The translations under genes were made by a program, and so were the position numbers. A stretch of 64,000 bases of DNA, from the NCBI GenBank assembly GCA_947503935.1, contig CANNFR010000005.1:62001-126000 (forward strand), given 5' to 3'. Numbering within the stretch: position 1 is the stretch's first letter; each line of letters opens with the position of its first letter. The notes under the pieces are model-generated. The model had not been told where the DNA came from and made no database searches. It saw only the letters and a list, made by a program, of their open reading frames with translations. This DNA is from an uncultured Paracoccaceae bacterium (GTDB lineage Bacteria > Pseudomonadota > Alphaproteobacteria > Rhodobacterales > Rhodobacteraceae). This document shows, piece by piece, positions 52,504 through 62,400 of the stretch.

Positions 52504-53634
52504 ATGCGCGCCGAAACCGAAGCCAATGTCGAAGCGATCCGCAAATCGCTCGACCTCCTGTCCAAGCGAATGGACCGCCCGACGGCGGATCACAGGCTTG
52601 AGGAGTTCAACGCGCGCACCGAGGACCCCGATCTGTGGAACGACCCCGAGCGCGCGCAAAAGCTGATGCGCGAGCGTCAGATGCTGGTCGACAAGATCGA
52701 AGCCCATGACGGCATTGCGCGCGACCTGAACGACAACATGGAACTGATCGAGATGGGCGAGGCCGAGGGCGACGCCGATGTGGTGGCCGAGGCCGAGGCC
52801 GCGCTGAAAACCTTGCGTGAGGTGGCGGCCGCGAAAGAGGTCGAGGCGCTTCTGGACGGCGAAGCCGATGGCAATGACACATTTCTTGAGATCAATGCCG
52901 GCGCGGGCGGGACCGAAAGCTGCGATTGGGCCCGGATGCTGGCGCGCATGTATGTCCGCTGGGCCGAAAAGCAGGGCTACGATGTTGAGCTTCTGTCGGA
53001 AAGCCCGGGCGACGAGGCCGGCATCAAATCGGCCGCCTACCGGATATCGGGCCCCAACGCCTATGGTTGGCTGAAATCCGAAAGCGGCGTGCACAGGCTG
53101 GTGCGCATCTCGCCCTACGATTCCGCGGCCAAGCGGCACACCTCGTTCTCATCGGTCTGGGTCTATCCGGTGGTCGACGAGAATATCGAGATTGAGGTGC
53201 CGCCGAACGAGATCCGCATCGATACCTACCGCTCGTCAGGGGCTGGTGGCCAGCACGTGAACACGACGGATTCGGCCGTGCGGATCACCCATATCCCCAC
53301 CGGCATCGTCGTGACCTCGTCGGAAAAGTCGCAGCACCAGAACCGCGCCAATGCCATGGCGGCGCTCAAAGCGCGCCTCTATCAGATGGAGCTCGACCGC
53401 CGGAATTCCGCCATTCAGGAGGCGCATGAGAACAAAGGCGATGCCGGCTGGGGCAACCAGATCCGGTCCTACGTTCTGCAGCCCTACCAGATGGTCAAGG
53501 ACCTGCGCACCAGCCACGAGACCTCCGATACGCAAGGCGTGCTTGACGGTGATCTGGATGGTTTCATGGCCGCAACGCTGGCGATGAACGCATCGGGCAA
53601 AAAACGCGATGAGATGGACGACGCCGACGCCTGA
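52504..53634 (+). CDS. prfB: Peptide chain release factor 2
   Basis: Terminates translation at UGA/UAA; 376 residues. The GGQ loop is in SSGAGGQHVNTTDSAVRI, and the class signature follows (GIVVTSSEKSQHQNRANAMAALKARL). The frame is continuous from MRAETEANVEAIRK, so the programmed +1 frameshift used for autoregulation in many bacteria is absent. It is 87 nt downstream of PBP1A, and its stop is followed by a cluster of palindromic repeats. Confidence 0.97.
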   Translation: MRAETEANVEAIRKSLDLLSKRMDRPTADHRLEEFNARTEDPDLWNDPERAQKLMRERQMLVDKIEAHDGIARDLNDNMELIEMGEAEGDADVVAEAEAALKTLREVAAAKEVEALLDGEADGNDTFLEINAGAGGTESCDWARMLARMYVRWAEKQGYDVELLSESPGDEAGIKSAAYRISGPNAYGWLKSESGVHRLVRISPYDSAAKRHTSFSSVWVYPVVDENIEIEVPPNEIRIDTYRSSGAGGQHVNTTDSAVRITHIPTGIVVTSSEKSQHQNRANAMAALKARLYQMELDRRNSAIQEAHENKGDAGWGNQIRSYVLQPYQMVKDLRTSHETSDTQGVLDGDLDGFMAATLAMNASGKKRDEMDDADA

Positions 53635-53661
53635 CACCGCGCCAAAAGCGCGTCCTCTCCG

Positions 53662-53708
53662 GATCCTTCGCAGAAGGATCGCCACCCCCAGATTTTCGCA
53701 GAAAATCT
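53662..53708. repeat. Two palindromes of the GATYTTTC-GCA family after prfB
   Basis: Copies at 53662-53680 (GATCCTTC-GCA-GAAGGATC, perfect) and 53690-53708 (AGATTTTC-GCA-GAAAATCT, perfect). Compensating changes (TTT/AAA to CTT/AAG) keep the arms paired relative to the 48.4-kb copies, which suggests the secondary structure or dyad is selected. Confidence 0.75.
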
Positions 53709-53788
53709 GACCTCTCCAAGCGTCGCGCTTGAAGCGAGAGGGGGCTATCGATTAACCTTGCAGCAAGAGCCCCGCGAGGAACCAAGTC

Positions 53789-54586
53789 ATGTCCGACGCC
53801 GCCGCCCCTCCACCGCCCTCCGTCATTCCCGATGTCCATGCGGCTTCGGTCGCCGATATCAAGGCAGCCCTTGCCGCCGGCTGGGCCGATTTCCGCAAGG
53901 CGCCCGCCTTCGGCCTGTTCTTCGCGGGCGCCTACGTGGCGGGCGGGCTTTTCCTCTATTGGGTGCTGGTTGTCTCTGATCAGGTCTGGTGGACCATTCC
54001 GATCACCCTTGGCTTTCCACTGCTCGGGCCCTTTGCGGCGGTCGGCCTCTACGAGGTCTCGCGCCGGATCGAGGCCGGCGAACCGCTTGATTGGCCCGGC
54101 GTCCTTGGTGTGATCTTTCGCCAGAAAGATCGTCAGATCCCCTCCATGGCGGCGATCATCGTGATTTTCTTCCTGTTCTGGAATTTTCTCGGCCACATGA
54201 TTTTCGCCCTCTTTCTGGGCCTGCGCGCAATGACCAATATCTCAAGCTCGTTCGAGGTGTTTTTCACCGTGCATGGGCTGGCCATGCTGGCCGTGGGCAG
54301 CGCGGTGGGGGCGGTCTTCGCGTTGATCCTCTATGCGACCAACGTGATCAGCCTGCCGCTGCTTCTCGATCGCGAGGTTGATTTCGTGACCGCCATGATC
54401 ACCTCGGTCAAGGCGGTCTCGGCCAGCCCCGGGCCGATGCTGGGCTGGGCCGCCTTCATCGCCATCGCGCTCTTTCTGGGGATGTTGCCGGCCTTCCTGG
54501 GGCTTTTCCTGGTCTTGCCGATCCTGGGGCATGCCAGTTGGCACCTTTACCGCATCATCCTGCCCGAGACGGGGCAGGGCGGCTGA
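53789..54586 (+). CDS. DUF2189 domain-containing membrane protein
   Basis: 265 residues. It starts with an Ala/Pro-rich cytoplasmic segment, then IKAALAAGWADFRKAPAFGLFFAGAYVAGGLFL, and a further four or five membrane helices (LVVSDQVWWTIPITLGFPLLGPFAAVGLYEVSRRIEAG is a strong family marker). The function is unknown. A palindrome of the GATYTTTC family lies inside the coding region at 54112-54131. The 3' end overlaps the convergent MFS gene by 32 nt. Confidence 0.88.
   Translation: MSDAAAPPPPSVIPDVHAASVADIKAALAAGWADFRKAPAFGLFFAGAYVAGGLFLYWVLVVSDQVWWTIPITLGFPLLGPFAAVGLYEVSRRIEAGEPLDWPGVLGVIFRQKDRQIPSMAAIIVIFFLFWNFLGHMIFALFLGLRAMTNISSSFEVFFTVHGLAMLAVGSAVGAVFALILYATNVISLPLLLDREVDFVTAMITSVKAVSASPGPMLGWAAFIAIALFLGMLPAFLGLFLVLPILGHASWHLYRIILPETGQGG
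54112..54131. repeat. Intragenic variant palindrome of the GATYTTTC family
   Basis: GATCTTTC and GAAAGATC are separated by GCCA, one base longer than the usual GCA spacer, inside the DUF2189 gene. It encodes IFRQKDR and keeps the reading frame. It may be a coincidental or exapted copy. Confidence 0.5.
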
Positions 54587-56048
54587 GACCGAACCAGGCG
54601 ATGCAAGATGACAAAGCTGCCAGTGCGGCTGTCACCCAGGCGACGGCGGCAAAGGCCGCATTCCCTGCACCGATATGGCCCTCTGCCTCCGATACGGCCC
54701 CGAAGCTCGCCGGTCCGCCGGCCGCGCCATAGGTTGCGGCCGCGAGGCTGCCCAAGGCCGCCACCGCCACGAGGCCCGCGATCCGCGACAGGGCGTTGTT
54801 GATGCCAGAGGCCGCGCCGGTGTCATCTTCGTCCACCGCGGCCATGACAGCGACTGACAAAGGCGCCACGACCGCCGACATTCCAAAACCCATCACCACC
54901 ATGGCGGGGAAAACATGGCCCCAAAAGTTCTGATGGGGTGCAGCCAGGGCCAAAGCCGCGAATGACAGCGCTACCAGCGCCGACCCAGCGGCGATCAGAC
55001 GGCCCGCCCCAACCCGGTCTGCCAGGGCGCCTGTGCGTGAGGACAAAGCCCCGATGAACACCGACAGAGGCACGAAGGCCAGTGTGACTTCGATCTCGCT
55101 GACGCCCCACCCGGCGATGGCGGTCATCGGCAGAAAGAACAAGATGCCGGACAGTGCGAAGTAAAGGCAGAAGGTCGCCGTGTTCGCGGCCGAAAAGCTG
55201 CGATCGCGAAAGAGGCCCATCCGCACCATCGGATGGGGCGCGCGCAGCTCCCAGAGCACGAAGATCACCAGGGCCGCCAGGCCGGCCGCACCCAGACCCA
55301 GCGCGCGCAGATCACCCGCTTCGCCATGCTCGGCCCCGGTCAGGGCCCAGGCGATCAGCCCCAGGGCCAGCGTTGCCAGAACGGCGCCTAGGTAATCGAC
55401 CCCCTGGCCGGGATGGCCCGGGTCGCGTTCGATCCGCGTGGCCAAGAGCCACAAAACATAGGCGCCAAGGGGCAGGTTGACAGCAAAGATCCACCGCCAG
55501 ATCTCGTCTCCGCCCAGGGTCAGCAACACACCGCCCGCGATCGGCCCCAGCGCTGTCGTCACGGCGGAGGCAGCGGCCCAGATGCCGATGGCGCGCCCGC
55601 GTTCGGCCTTGGGGTAGGCCCGCGCGATGATCGCCAGCGACCCCGGCACCATGAAGGCCGCGCCCACCCCCTTGACCGCGCGCGCCACGATCAAAAGATC
55701 GGCGGTCGGTGCCACGGCGCAGGCGATCGAGCCGATGATGAAGATCGCGATCCCACCACCAAAGATCCGGGCCACGCCAAAGCGGTCGCCCATGGCACCC
55801 CCCACCAGGATCAGCGCCGAGAGCGTCAGCATGTAAGCGTTTGAGATCCATTGCGCCTGCGCCAGTGTTGCGCCCAGGCTTTCGCGCATGGCGGGCAGGG
55901 CGATGGCCACGATCGAGCCGTCGATGAACCCCAGGGCCGAGGCCAGGATCGCGGCGACCAGCACCCATTTGCGGTTCGCCTCGGCACAAAAGCCCGGAAC
56001 GGAAACGGGCGCCGAAGATCGCTCCGACGCCCGCCCGTAATCTGTCAT
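54555..56048 (-). CDS. MFS transporter, DHA2-type (14 helices)
   Basis: 497-residue major facilitator of the drug:H+ antiporter-2 class. Motif A is GGAMGDRFGVARIFGGG. The proline/glycine-rich motif C region is AASAVTTALGPIAGGVLL in helix 5. ALGFIDGSIVAIALPAMRESLGATLAQAQWISNAYML is the standard N-terminus. Efflux of toxic organic compounds is likely; the substrate is unknown. The convergent overlap with the DUF2189 gene is 32 nt, and bactofilin follows 12 nt upstream on the same strand. Confidence 0.92.
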   Translation of the reverse strand: MTDYGRASERSSAPVSVPGFCAEANRKWVLVAAILASALGFIDGSIVAIALPAMRESLGATLAQAQWISNAYMLTLSALILVGGAMGDRFGVARIFGGGIAIFIIGSIACAVAPTADLLIVARAVKGVGAAFMVPGSLAIIARAYPKAERGRAIGIWAAASAVTTALGPIAGGVLLTLGGDEIWRWIFAVNLPLGAYVLWLLATRIERDPGHPGQGVDYLGAVLATLALGLIAWALTGAEHGEAGDLRALGLGAAGLAALVIFVLWELRAPHPMVRMGLFRDRSFSAANTATFCLYFALSGILFFLPMTAIAGWGVSEIEVTLAFVPLSVFIGALSSRTGALADRVGAGRLIAAGSALVALSFAALALAAPHQNFWGHVFPAMVVMGFGMSAVVAPLSVAVMAAVDEDDTGAASGINNALSRIAGLVAVAALGSLAAATYGAAGGPASFGAVSEAEGHIGAGNAAFAAVAWVTAALAALSSCIAWFGLSRPAPSRAG

Positions 56049-56060
56049 GCCGCCCGGCCT

Positions 56061-56573
56061 TTAGCTTTTGGCGCTTTCGGCCTGCTTGCTGGGCGGTGCG
56101 ATCGCCTTTGAGGATCCGCCCGAGATCGGGTCGTCCTGACGCTGGACCGAGCCCTCGAAATGGGCGCCCGATTCAATGGCGATGGTCTTGTGAATGATGT
56201 CGCCCTCGACCCGCGCGGACGAGGTCAGACGGACCTTCAGGCCACGCACGCGGCCGATGATGCGGCCGTTGACCACGATATCGTCGGCGATGATCTCGCC
56301 CTTGACGGTGGCGCCTTCGCCGACGGTCAGCAGATGGGCACGGATATCGCCCTCGACCACACCTTCCACCTGGATATCGCCCGAGGTCTTCAGGTTGCCG
56401 GTCACGGTCAGGTCTGACGACAGGACCGATGGCGCGGGCTTGGCCTTGGGGGTGGTTGCGGGCACGCCTTCACTTGGCGACTTTGGAGCTACTGCTGTAT
56501 CTGGCATCTTCGGTTTCTCCGCCTGAGGAGCCGCCTTCGGGCCGGGCTCATTGATTTTTGATTTAGAAAACAT
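56061..56573 (-). CDS. Bactofilin (polymer-forming cytoskeletal protein)
   Basis: 170 residues with a disordered Pro/Ala/Lys-rich N-terminus (about 1-50) and a bactofilin beta-helix core (SSDLTVTGNLKTSGDIQVEGVVEGDIRAHLLTVGEGATVKGEIIADDIVVNGRIIGRVRGLKVRLTSSARVEGDI). It is expected to form membrane-associated filaments that localise envelope enzymes. The ATG overlaps the 3' end of the M23 peptidase gene by 11 nt, so the partners are coupled. Confidence 0.94.
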   Translation of the reverse strand: MFSKSKINEPGPKAAPQAEKPKMPDTAVAPKSPSEGVPATTPKAKPAPSVLSSDLTVTGNLKTSGDIQVEGVVEGDIRAHLLTVGEGATVKGEIIADDIVVNGRIIGRVRGLKVRLTSSARVEGDIIHKTIAIESGAHFEGSVQRQDDPISGGSSKAIAPPSKQAESAKS

Positions 56574-57960
56574 CTCTCGCCGCCCTGATATAAGTCATTG
56601 GATTGGTGGCCGTTCCGTTGACCCGCACTTCGTAATGCAGGTGCGTTCCTGTCGATCGGCCGGAACTTCCCATATCACCGATACGCTCGCCGCGCGAGAC
56701 CCTATCGCCCACATTCACGCGGATTTGCGACAGGTGGGCGTAAAGCGTCTCGATCCCGAAGGAATGGCGGATCTTGACCATCCGGCCATAGCCGCCCTGC
56801 CACCCGGCATGGATCACCGTGCCGTCGCCGGTGGCGTAGATCGGGGTGCCATGGGCGCTGGCAAAGTCGGTGCCCTGATGCATCCGCGTGCCGGCGCCCT
56901 TGGGGTCGCGGCGATAGCCGAAGCCGCTGGTAAAGCGGAACGCTGCCTTGACCGGCGTATCGAACGGCGCCTTTTCGGCCGCGATGCGATAAAGGTTCAT
57001 CTCGTCCAGGCGGCGCAGGATATCATTGGCGCGCAAGGCGTCAGGTTCGGGCGCCGAGCCCTTGGTAGACATCGAAATCGGCATCAGCGGGCCGCCCTGG
57101 CCGGAATAGCCGCGGCGCACCTCTTCGATGATGCGATCGGGCGGCAGGCCGGCGGCGCGGAACATCTCGTCCAGCGGCTCCAGCGAGACGGCGACAGCCT
57201 CCTCCAGCTGGCCGAAGATACGATCGTTGCGCTCTTCGATCAGGCGCAATTCCAAGGCCAGATCATCGGCCTGGGATTTCGTGGCCTGGGCGGCCTCGGC
57301 GATCATCTCGCGTTGGCCGGCGGTGTCTTTCAAGGCGTCGGTCAGGAAGGCCACGGTGGCGGCCAGTTCCTGGGCATCCGCACCGGTCACCTGATCAGGG
57401 CGGGCTTCACCGGCGGCGGCGGCGACCAATTGCTCGGCCTCCTGCCGGGCGCTGTCACGCTCCTGCATGGTGCGGCGCAGCGTCGACTGGATCACCTCGA
57501 TCCCGGTCTCCAATTCGCGGCGGCGATCTTCCGAGGCCAAAAGCCGCTCCTGCATCGCCGAGACTTCCGACAGCGCGAGGTTAAAGCGCTCCTGCGCGGC
57601 GTGCGCTTCGGCGGCGCGGGCATCGCGGGCCGAGGCCAGCACATTCAGCCGCGCCTCGTAGGTGGCCTGCTGACGCGCGGCCTGATCGCGGACACTGCCC
57701 GAGCCGATGGAATCCATCAGCAGAACGGCGGTGGCGATGATCGTCCATCCGATCACCAGCGTGGTGCCCCCGATGGCCAAGGCCTGCGATGCGGGACGCA
57801 GCCGGATAAACCGCGTCTCGCTGTCAGATTTCAGAAAAAGCCGACGTTCCGGCAAATAGCGCTCAAGCGCTACGTTGAGCTTGTGAGTAAATCGCGACTG
57901 CAATGGTTCGGTGCCCCGTGTTCCCTGCCATCGGATGTCGACGAGCCCCCTTCGCGTCAC
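56563..57960 (-). CDS. M23 family metallopeptidase with DUF5930-type N-terminus
   Basis: 465-residue LytM-type peptidoglycan endopeptidase or regulator. It has a basic cytoplasmic segment (about 1-60), one membrane helix (ALAIGGTTLVIGWTIIATAVLLM), a periplasmic coiled coil (residues 95-230) and the M23 domain with GTRMHQGTDFASAHGTPIYATGDGTV and HLHYEVRVNG (metal and catalytic residues intact). The bactofilin gene overlaps its 3' end. Such pairs control cell shape in other alphaproteobacteria. Confidence 0.94.
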   Translation of the reverse strand: MTRRGLVDIRWQGTRGTEPLQSRFTHKLNVALERYLPERRLFLKSDSETRFIRLRPASQALAIGGTTLVIGWTIIATAVLLMDSIGSGSVRDQAARQQATYEARLNVLASARDARAAEAHAAQERFNLALSEVSAMQERLLASEDRRRELETGIEVIQSTLRRTMQERDSARQEAEQLVAAAAGEARPDQVTGADAQELAATVAFLTDALKDTAGQREMIAEAAQATKSQADDLALELRLIEERNDRIFGQLEEAVAVSLEPLDEMFRAAGLPPDRIIEEVRRGYSGQGGPLMPISMSTKGSAPEPDALRANDILRRLDEMNLYRIAAEKAPFDTPVKAAFRFTSGFGYRRDPKGAGTRMHQGTDFASAHGTPIYATGDGTVIHAGWQGGYGRMVKIRHSFGIETLYAHLSQIRVNVGDRVSRGERIGDMGSSGRSTGTHLHYEVRVNGTATNPMTYIRAARDVF

Positions 57961-58051
57961 CCAAGATGGTGCTACCCCAGGAGCCGTAACATCCGCAACG
58001 ACTTTAGTTTCGCGGCGTGGTTAATCGCCGATCGTGGCAGAATTCCGCCGA

Positions 58052-58870
58052 TTAATTGGCATTTTCTTCGGCTAAAGGCCAGTAAAAATCCGGGGGAATT
58101 CCGGCCTCTGCGCGCTTTTCTTCATTAAACGGGGGCTTCAGCGCGCCGTGAAAGTACTGTCGCACCAGCGTATGAAATGCCTCTTTTGGGTCTTCATTGT
58201 TGCGACCGCAGAGAAAGTTGAACCATTTTGAGCCATAGGCGACATGCCCGACCTCTTCGGCATAGATCGTCTCAAGCGCTGAAACCGCGCCCGTCGCCTT
58301 GGCCTTGCGAAAGATCTCGATCATGCCGGGCGTCACGTCCAGGCCGCGGGCTTCCAGCACCATCGGCACCACGGCCAGCCGCGCCAGAAGGTCCTGCGCG
58401 GTGTCTTCCGCGGCGCGCCACATATAGGCATGGGCGGGCAGGGCGCCGTAATGGCTGCCCTCGGCCTCAAGGCAATCGGCCAGCAGGTTGAAGTGCCTGG
58501 ATTCCTCATCGGCCGCCTTGACCCAATCGTCGTAAAACCCCATCGGCATGGGCGTCTCGGTGAAGCGCGCGATGATGTCCCAATGCAGGTCGACCGCGTT
58601 CAATTCGATATGCGCCACGGCATGCAGCAGCGCGATGCGCCCCTCGGGTGAGCCCGGTCGGCGGCGCGGCACGTCGCGGGGCGGCAGCAATTCCGGCCGG
58701 TCGGGTCGCGCGGGCCGGTCGGGCGGGGTCGCCCGACCTACCGCCATGCCTTCGCCCTTGCGCGCCTCGACCCACGCCGCCGCGTGCGCCCGCGACAGCG
58801 CCGCCTTGGCCCGCGCATCGGCCGTGCTCAGCACCTCAACGGCGCGTTCGGCCAGAGTGTCTGCACCCAT
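58052..58870 (-). CDS. DUF455 family ferritin-like protein
   Basis: 272 residues. The four-helix ferritin-like core has metal-type motifs: HAVAHIELNAVDLHWD (E/H), ADEESRHFNLLADCL (E-x-x-H) and IYAEEVGHVAYGSKWF (E-x-x-H). These suggest a di-iron site. The N-terminus ends in a Pro/Arg-rich linker. The function is unknown; it is often called 'DUF455 or rhamnosyltransferase-like'. It lies 19 nt after bcp on the same strand. Confidence 0.86.
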   Translation of the reverse strand: MGADTLAERAVEVLSTADARAKAALSRAHAAAWVEARKGEGMAVGRATPPDRPARPDRPELLPPRDVPRRRPGSPEGRIALLHAVAHIELNAVDLHWDIIARFTETPMPMGFYDDWVKAADEESRHFNLLADCLEAEGSHYGALPAHAYMWRAAEDTAQDLLARLAVVPMVLEARGLDVTPGMIEIFRKAKATGAVSALETIYAEEVGHVAYGSKWFNFLCGRNNEDPKEAFHTLVRQYFHGALKPPFNEEKRAEAGIPPDFYWPLAEENAN

Positions 58871-58889
58871 TTTTGGTCTTCCCAACGTG

Positions 58890-59351
58890 TCAGAGAGCCT
58901 TGACCGCCTCAAGCACCGCATCGGCGTGGCCGGGCACTTTCACCTTGCGCCAGACCTCGCGCACCGTGCCGGACCCGTCGATCAGGAAGGTCGCGCGCTC
59001 AACCCCCATGTATTTCTTGCCATACATGTTTTTCTCAACCCAGACGCCGTATTTCTCGCACACGTCGGACTCTTCATCCGAGGCCAAGATCACGCCCAGC
59101 GAATGCTTTTTCACGAACTTGTCGTGGCTGGCCACGCTGTCTTTCGAGATGCCGACAACCACGGCGCCGGCGGCTTCGAAGGCGGCCGCCTCTTCGGTGA
59201 AGGCGATGGCCTCTTTCGTGCAGCCGGGCGTATCGTCGCGCGGATAAAAGTAGAGGACCACCGCTTTGGGGCGCAACGCCGACAAGGTGACATCGCCGCC
59301 GCCATCGCGGGGCAAGGTGAAATCGGGGGCGGTCTGGCCGGTCTCGGTCAT
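58890..59351 (-). CDS. bcp: Peroxiredoxin Bcp (thioredoxin-dependent thiol peroxidase)
   Basis: 153 residues. The peroxidatic Cys44 is in YPRDDTPGCTKEAIAFTEE. The enterobacterial second Cys five residues on is missing (Ile/Ala here), but Cys98 in DVCEKYGVWVEK could resolve the sulfenate. The C-terminal VERATFLIDGSGTVREVWRKVKVPGHADAVL is normal. It reduces hydroperoxides in the cytoplasm. It is probably co-transcribed with the DUF455 gene. Confidence 0.95.
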   Translation of the reverse strand: MTETGQTAPDFTLPRDGGGDVTLSALRPKAVVLYFYPRDDTPGCTKEAIAFTEEAAAFEAAGAVVVGISKDSVASHDKFVKKHSLGVILASDEESDVCEKYGVWVEKNMYGKKYMGVERATFLIDGSGTVREVWRKVKVPGHADAVLEAVKAL

Positions 59352-59436
59352 CTTGGTTTCCTCGGCTGATGAAGTTCCGCTTCAATTCTAGGGCGGGACG
59401 CGCGAAGATAAAGCCCGGCAATGGCATCGGGGCACA

Positions 59437-62400
59437 ATGGCAAGGCAGGCGGATCAGAAACAGACACGTCGCAAGGGCCGGTTCGGGCCCTTGATGCTTG
59501 TGTCTCTGGCCCTGGCGCTGGGGTTGGCCTGGGGCGCGCTGACGCTGGCCTCGGGGCGGGCGCTGGTGGCGCCTGACTGGCTGACGGACGAGGTTGAGGC
59601 GCGCGCCACCAAAGCCCTGGGCGCCCCCGGCCGGATTGAGCTGGGCGGGATCGTCGCCGTTCTGGGCGAGGGGCGGGTGCCGCGTATCGTGATGCGGGAC
59701 CTGCGGCTTCTGAACGCCGTCGGCGCCGAGGTGGCCCGCGTGCCGGAACTGCGCGCGCGCTTTTCTGCCCGCGCATTGCTGCGGGGCGAGATTGCGCTGA
59801 CCCGTCTGACCGTGGTTGGCGCCGAGCTGACGATGCGGCGCGACCGGTTCGGGCGGTTCGACCTGGCCTTCGGCGGCACCGGCGGCGGGCTGACGGGGCT
59901 TGAGGACCTGCCCGCGATCCTTGATGCGATCGACCGCGCCTTTGCGCGGCCCGCTTTGGGGCAGCTGGACCGGATCTCGGGCGAGGCGCTGCGCCTGACC
60001 TTTCAGGATGCGCTGACGGGCCAGCTTTGGCGCGCCGAGAATGGCCGGGTGACATTGCAGCAGACGCCCGAGGATCGCCGGTTGTCGCTGGGCTTTGCCT
60101 TGGCGGGCGGGGCCGGGGCAGGGCCTGCCGATATGCGCCTGTCGCTGACCTCGCCGCGCGATGGCGGCGCGCTTGAGCTGGCGATGAACGTGGCCAATGT
60201 GACCGCCGCCGATATCGCCACGCAAGTGCCCGCTTTGGCCTGGCTCAGCGCGACCGACGCGCCGCTTGCGGCCAATCTGCGCGGTCAGGTCTCGCCCGTC
60301 GGCGCCTTGCAGAGCTTCGATGGTACGCTTGAGATCGGCGCGGGCGCGATCCGCCCGCCGGGCGCGGCGAAGCCCATCCCATTCGATGGCGCGAAGATGT
60401 ATCTGTCGTTCGATCCCGCCGCCGCGCGGATCGATTTCAGCGATATCACCGCCAGCACGCCCGAGGCGCGGTTCAGCGCCGGCGGGCACGCCTATCTGCG
60501 GGGCGTCGATCCGGCCTCGGGGCTGCCCGCGCAGCTTTTGGTGCAGCTGGATTTGTCCCAGATCGTGCTGAACCCGGCGGGCGAATTGGTCGAACCCGCC
60601 CGCTTTGACGCAGGCGCCGCCGATATGCGCCTGACGCTGGCGCCCCTGAAGCTGGAGGTGGGCCAGATCGCGCTGACGGGGGGCGGGCGCACCTTTCGCG
60701 CGGGGGGCGTGGTTGAGGCCAAGGCCGAAGGCTGGGACGTGTCGCTGGACCTGGCGCTTGACCGGATCAGGCATGATCGCCTCTTTGCCCTCTGGCCTGT
60801 GCGGGTCGTGCCGAAAACCCGGCTCTGGCTGACCGAGAACGTGACCGAGGGGCTGCTTTACGATGTGAACGCCGCACTTCGCCTCAGCCCCGGATCTGAA
60901 CCGCGGCTGGCGCTGGATTATGAGTTCCGCAACGGTAAAGTCCGCTTCATGCGCACCCTGCCGCCCATCGAAAACGGGGCCGGGCACGCCTCGATCATCG
61001 GTACGCAGTATACGATGGCGGTTCAGACCGGCCAGTTGACCGCGCCGAACGGCGAGACGGTCGATGCCGGCGGGTCGGTCTTTATCGTGCGCGACATCAC
61101 CCAGCGCCCCGCCACGGCCGAGATCCGGCTTGAGACCGACAGCACGATCCCGGCGGCCCTGGCGATCCTCGACCAGCCGCCGTTTGAGTTTCTGACGAAG
61201 GCCGGGCGCGACACCGATATCGCCACGGGCCGGGCGCGGATGTCGGCGGTGATGGAATTGCCGCTGCGCCGTGGTGTGCGCCTGCCCGACATGGTGCTGG
61301 ATGTAACCGGTCAGCTGACCGATCTGCGATCCGAGACGCTGATCCCCGGCAAGGTGCTGACCGCGCGCGCTATGACGCTGACGGCCGACAATGACGGCCT
61401 GCAGATCACGGGCGCGGGGCAGGTGGGGCAGGCCCGCTTTCAGGCGGCGTGGAACCAGCCCTTCGCGCCTGATCAGCGCGATACCAGCCGGGTCGAGGGG
61501 CGTGTCGTGCTGAACCAGGCCTTTCTGGATGAATTCAATATCGGCCTGCCGCGCGGCACGGTCTCGGGCGCGGGCGCGGGCGAGTTTGCCTTGCAGATCG
61601 CGCGTGGCCAGCCGGTGACTTTCAGTCTGACATCCGATCTGAACCGCCTGGGCCTGTCGGTGCCGGCGCTGGGATGGTCGAAGGGGCGCTCGGCAACCGG
61701 CGAGTTGCAGGTGGCGGGCGCCCTTGGCCGTCCGGTCCGTGTCGACACGCTGACGCTGAGCGCGCCTGGCCTGCTGGCCGAAGGGCGGGTCGTACTGAAC
61801 GCCGATAACAGCCTCGATCGCGTGCAGCTTTCGCGCCTGCGCGCGGGCGGTTGGCTGGACGCGCCGGTGACGCTGACGGGCCGGGGCGCGGGCCGCGCGC
61901 CTGCTGTGGCGGTCCGGGGCGGCACGATCGATCTCCGCCGCATCCAGGTCGGTGGGCAAGGCGGTGGCGGCGGAGGCGGGCCGATCACCCTGGCGCTGGA
62001 CCGGCTGATCGTCAGCGAGGGGATCGTGCTGAACGGTTTGAACGCAGAGCTGTCGACCGCGAACGGGCTGAGCGGCCGGTTCAACGGGCGTCTGGCCGGG
62101 CAGGCGCCGCTGCAAGGCGTGCTGGCGCCCTCGCGCGAGGGGACGGCGGTGCGCATCCAGGCCGCCGATGCGGGCGCTGTCTTGCGCGCCTCTGGCCTTT
62201 TGCAAAGCGCGCGGCGCGGCCAGCTGGACCTGACGCTGGTGCCGCTGCCGGGCGAGGGCCGCTATGACGGGCGCGTGGCGGTCAGCAACCTGCAGATCCG
62301 CGGCGCGCCGGCGCTGGCCGATCTTCTGGGGGCGATCAGCGTGGTCGGCCTGATCGAGCAGCTGAACGGCCAGGGCATCGTCTTTGGCGAGGTGACGGGC

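Noticed and set aside
52504-52600. Programmed frameshift in prfB
   Set aside because: The frame is continuous from the start codon with no internal UGA or slippery CUU-UGA.
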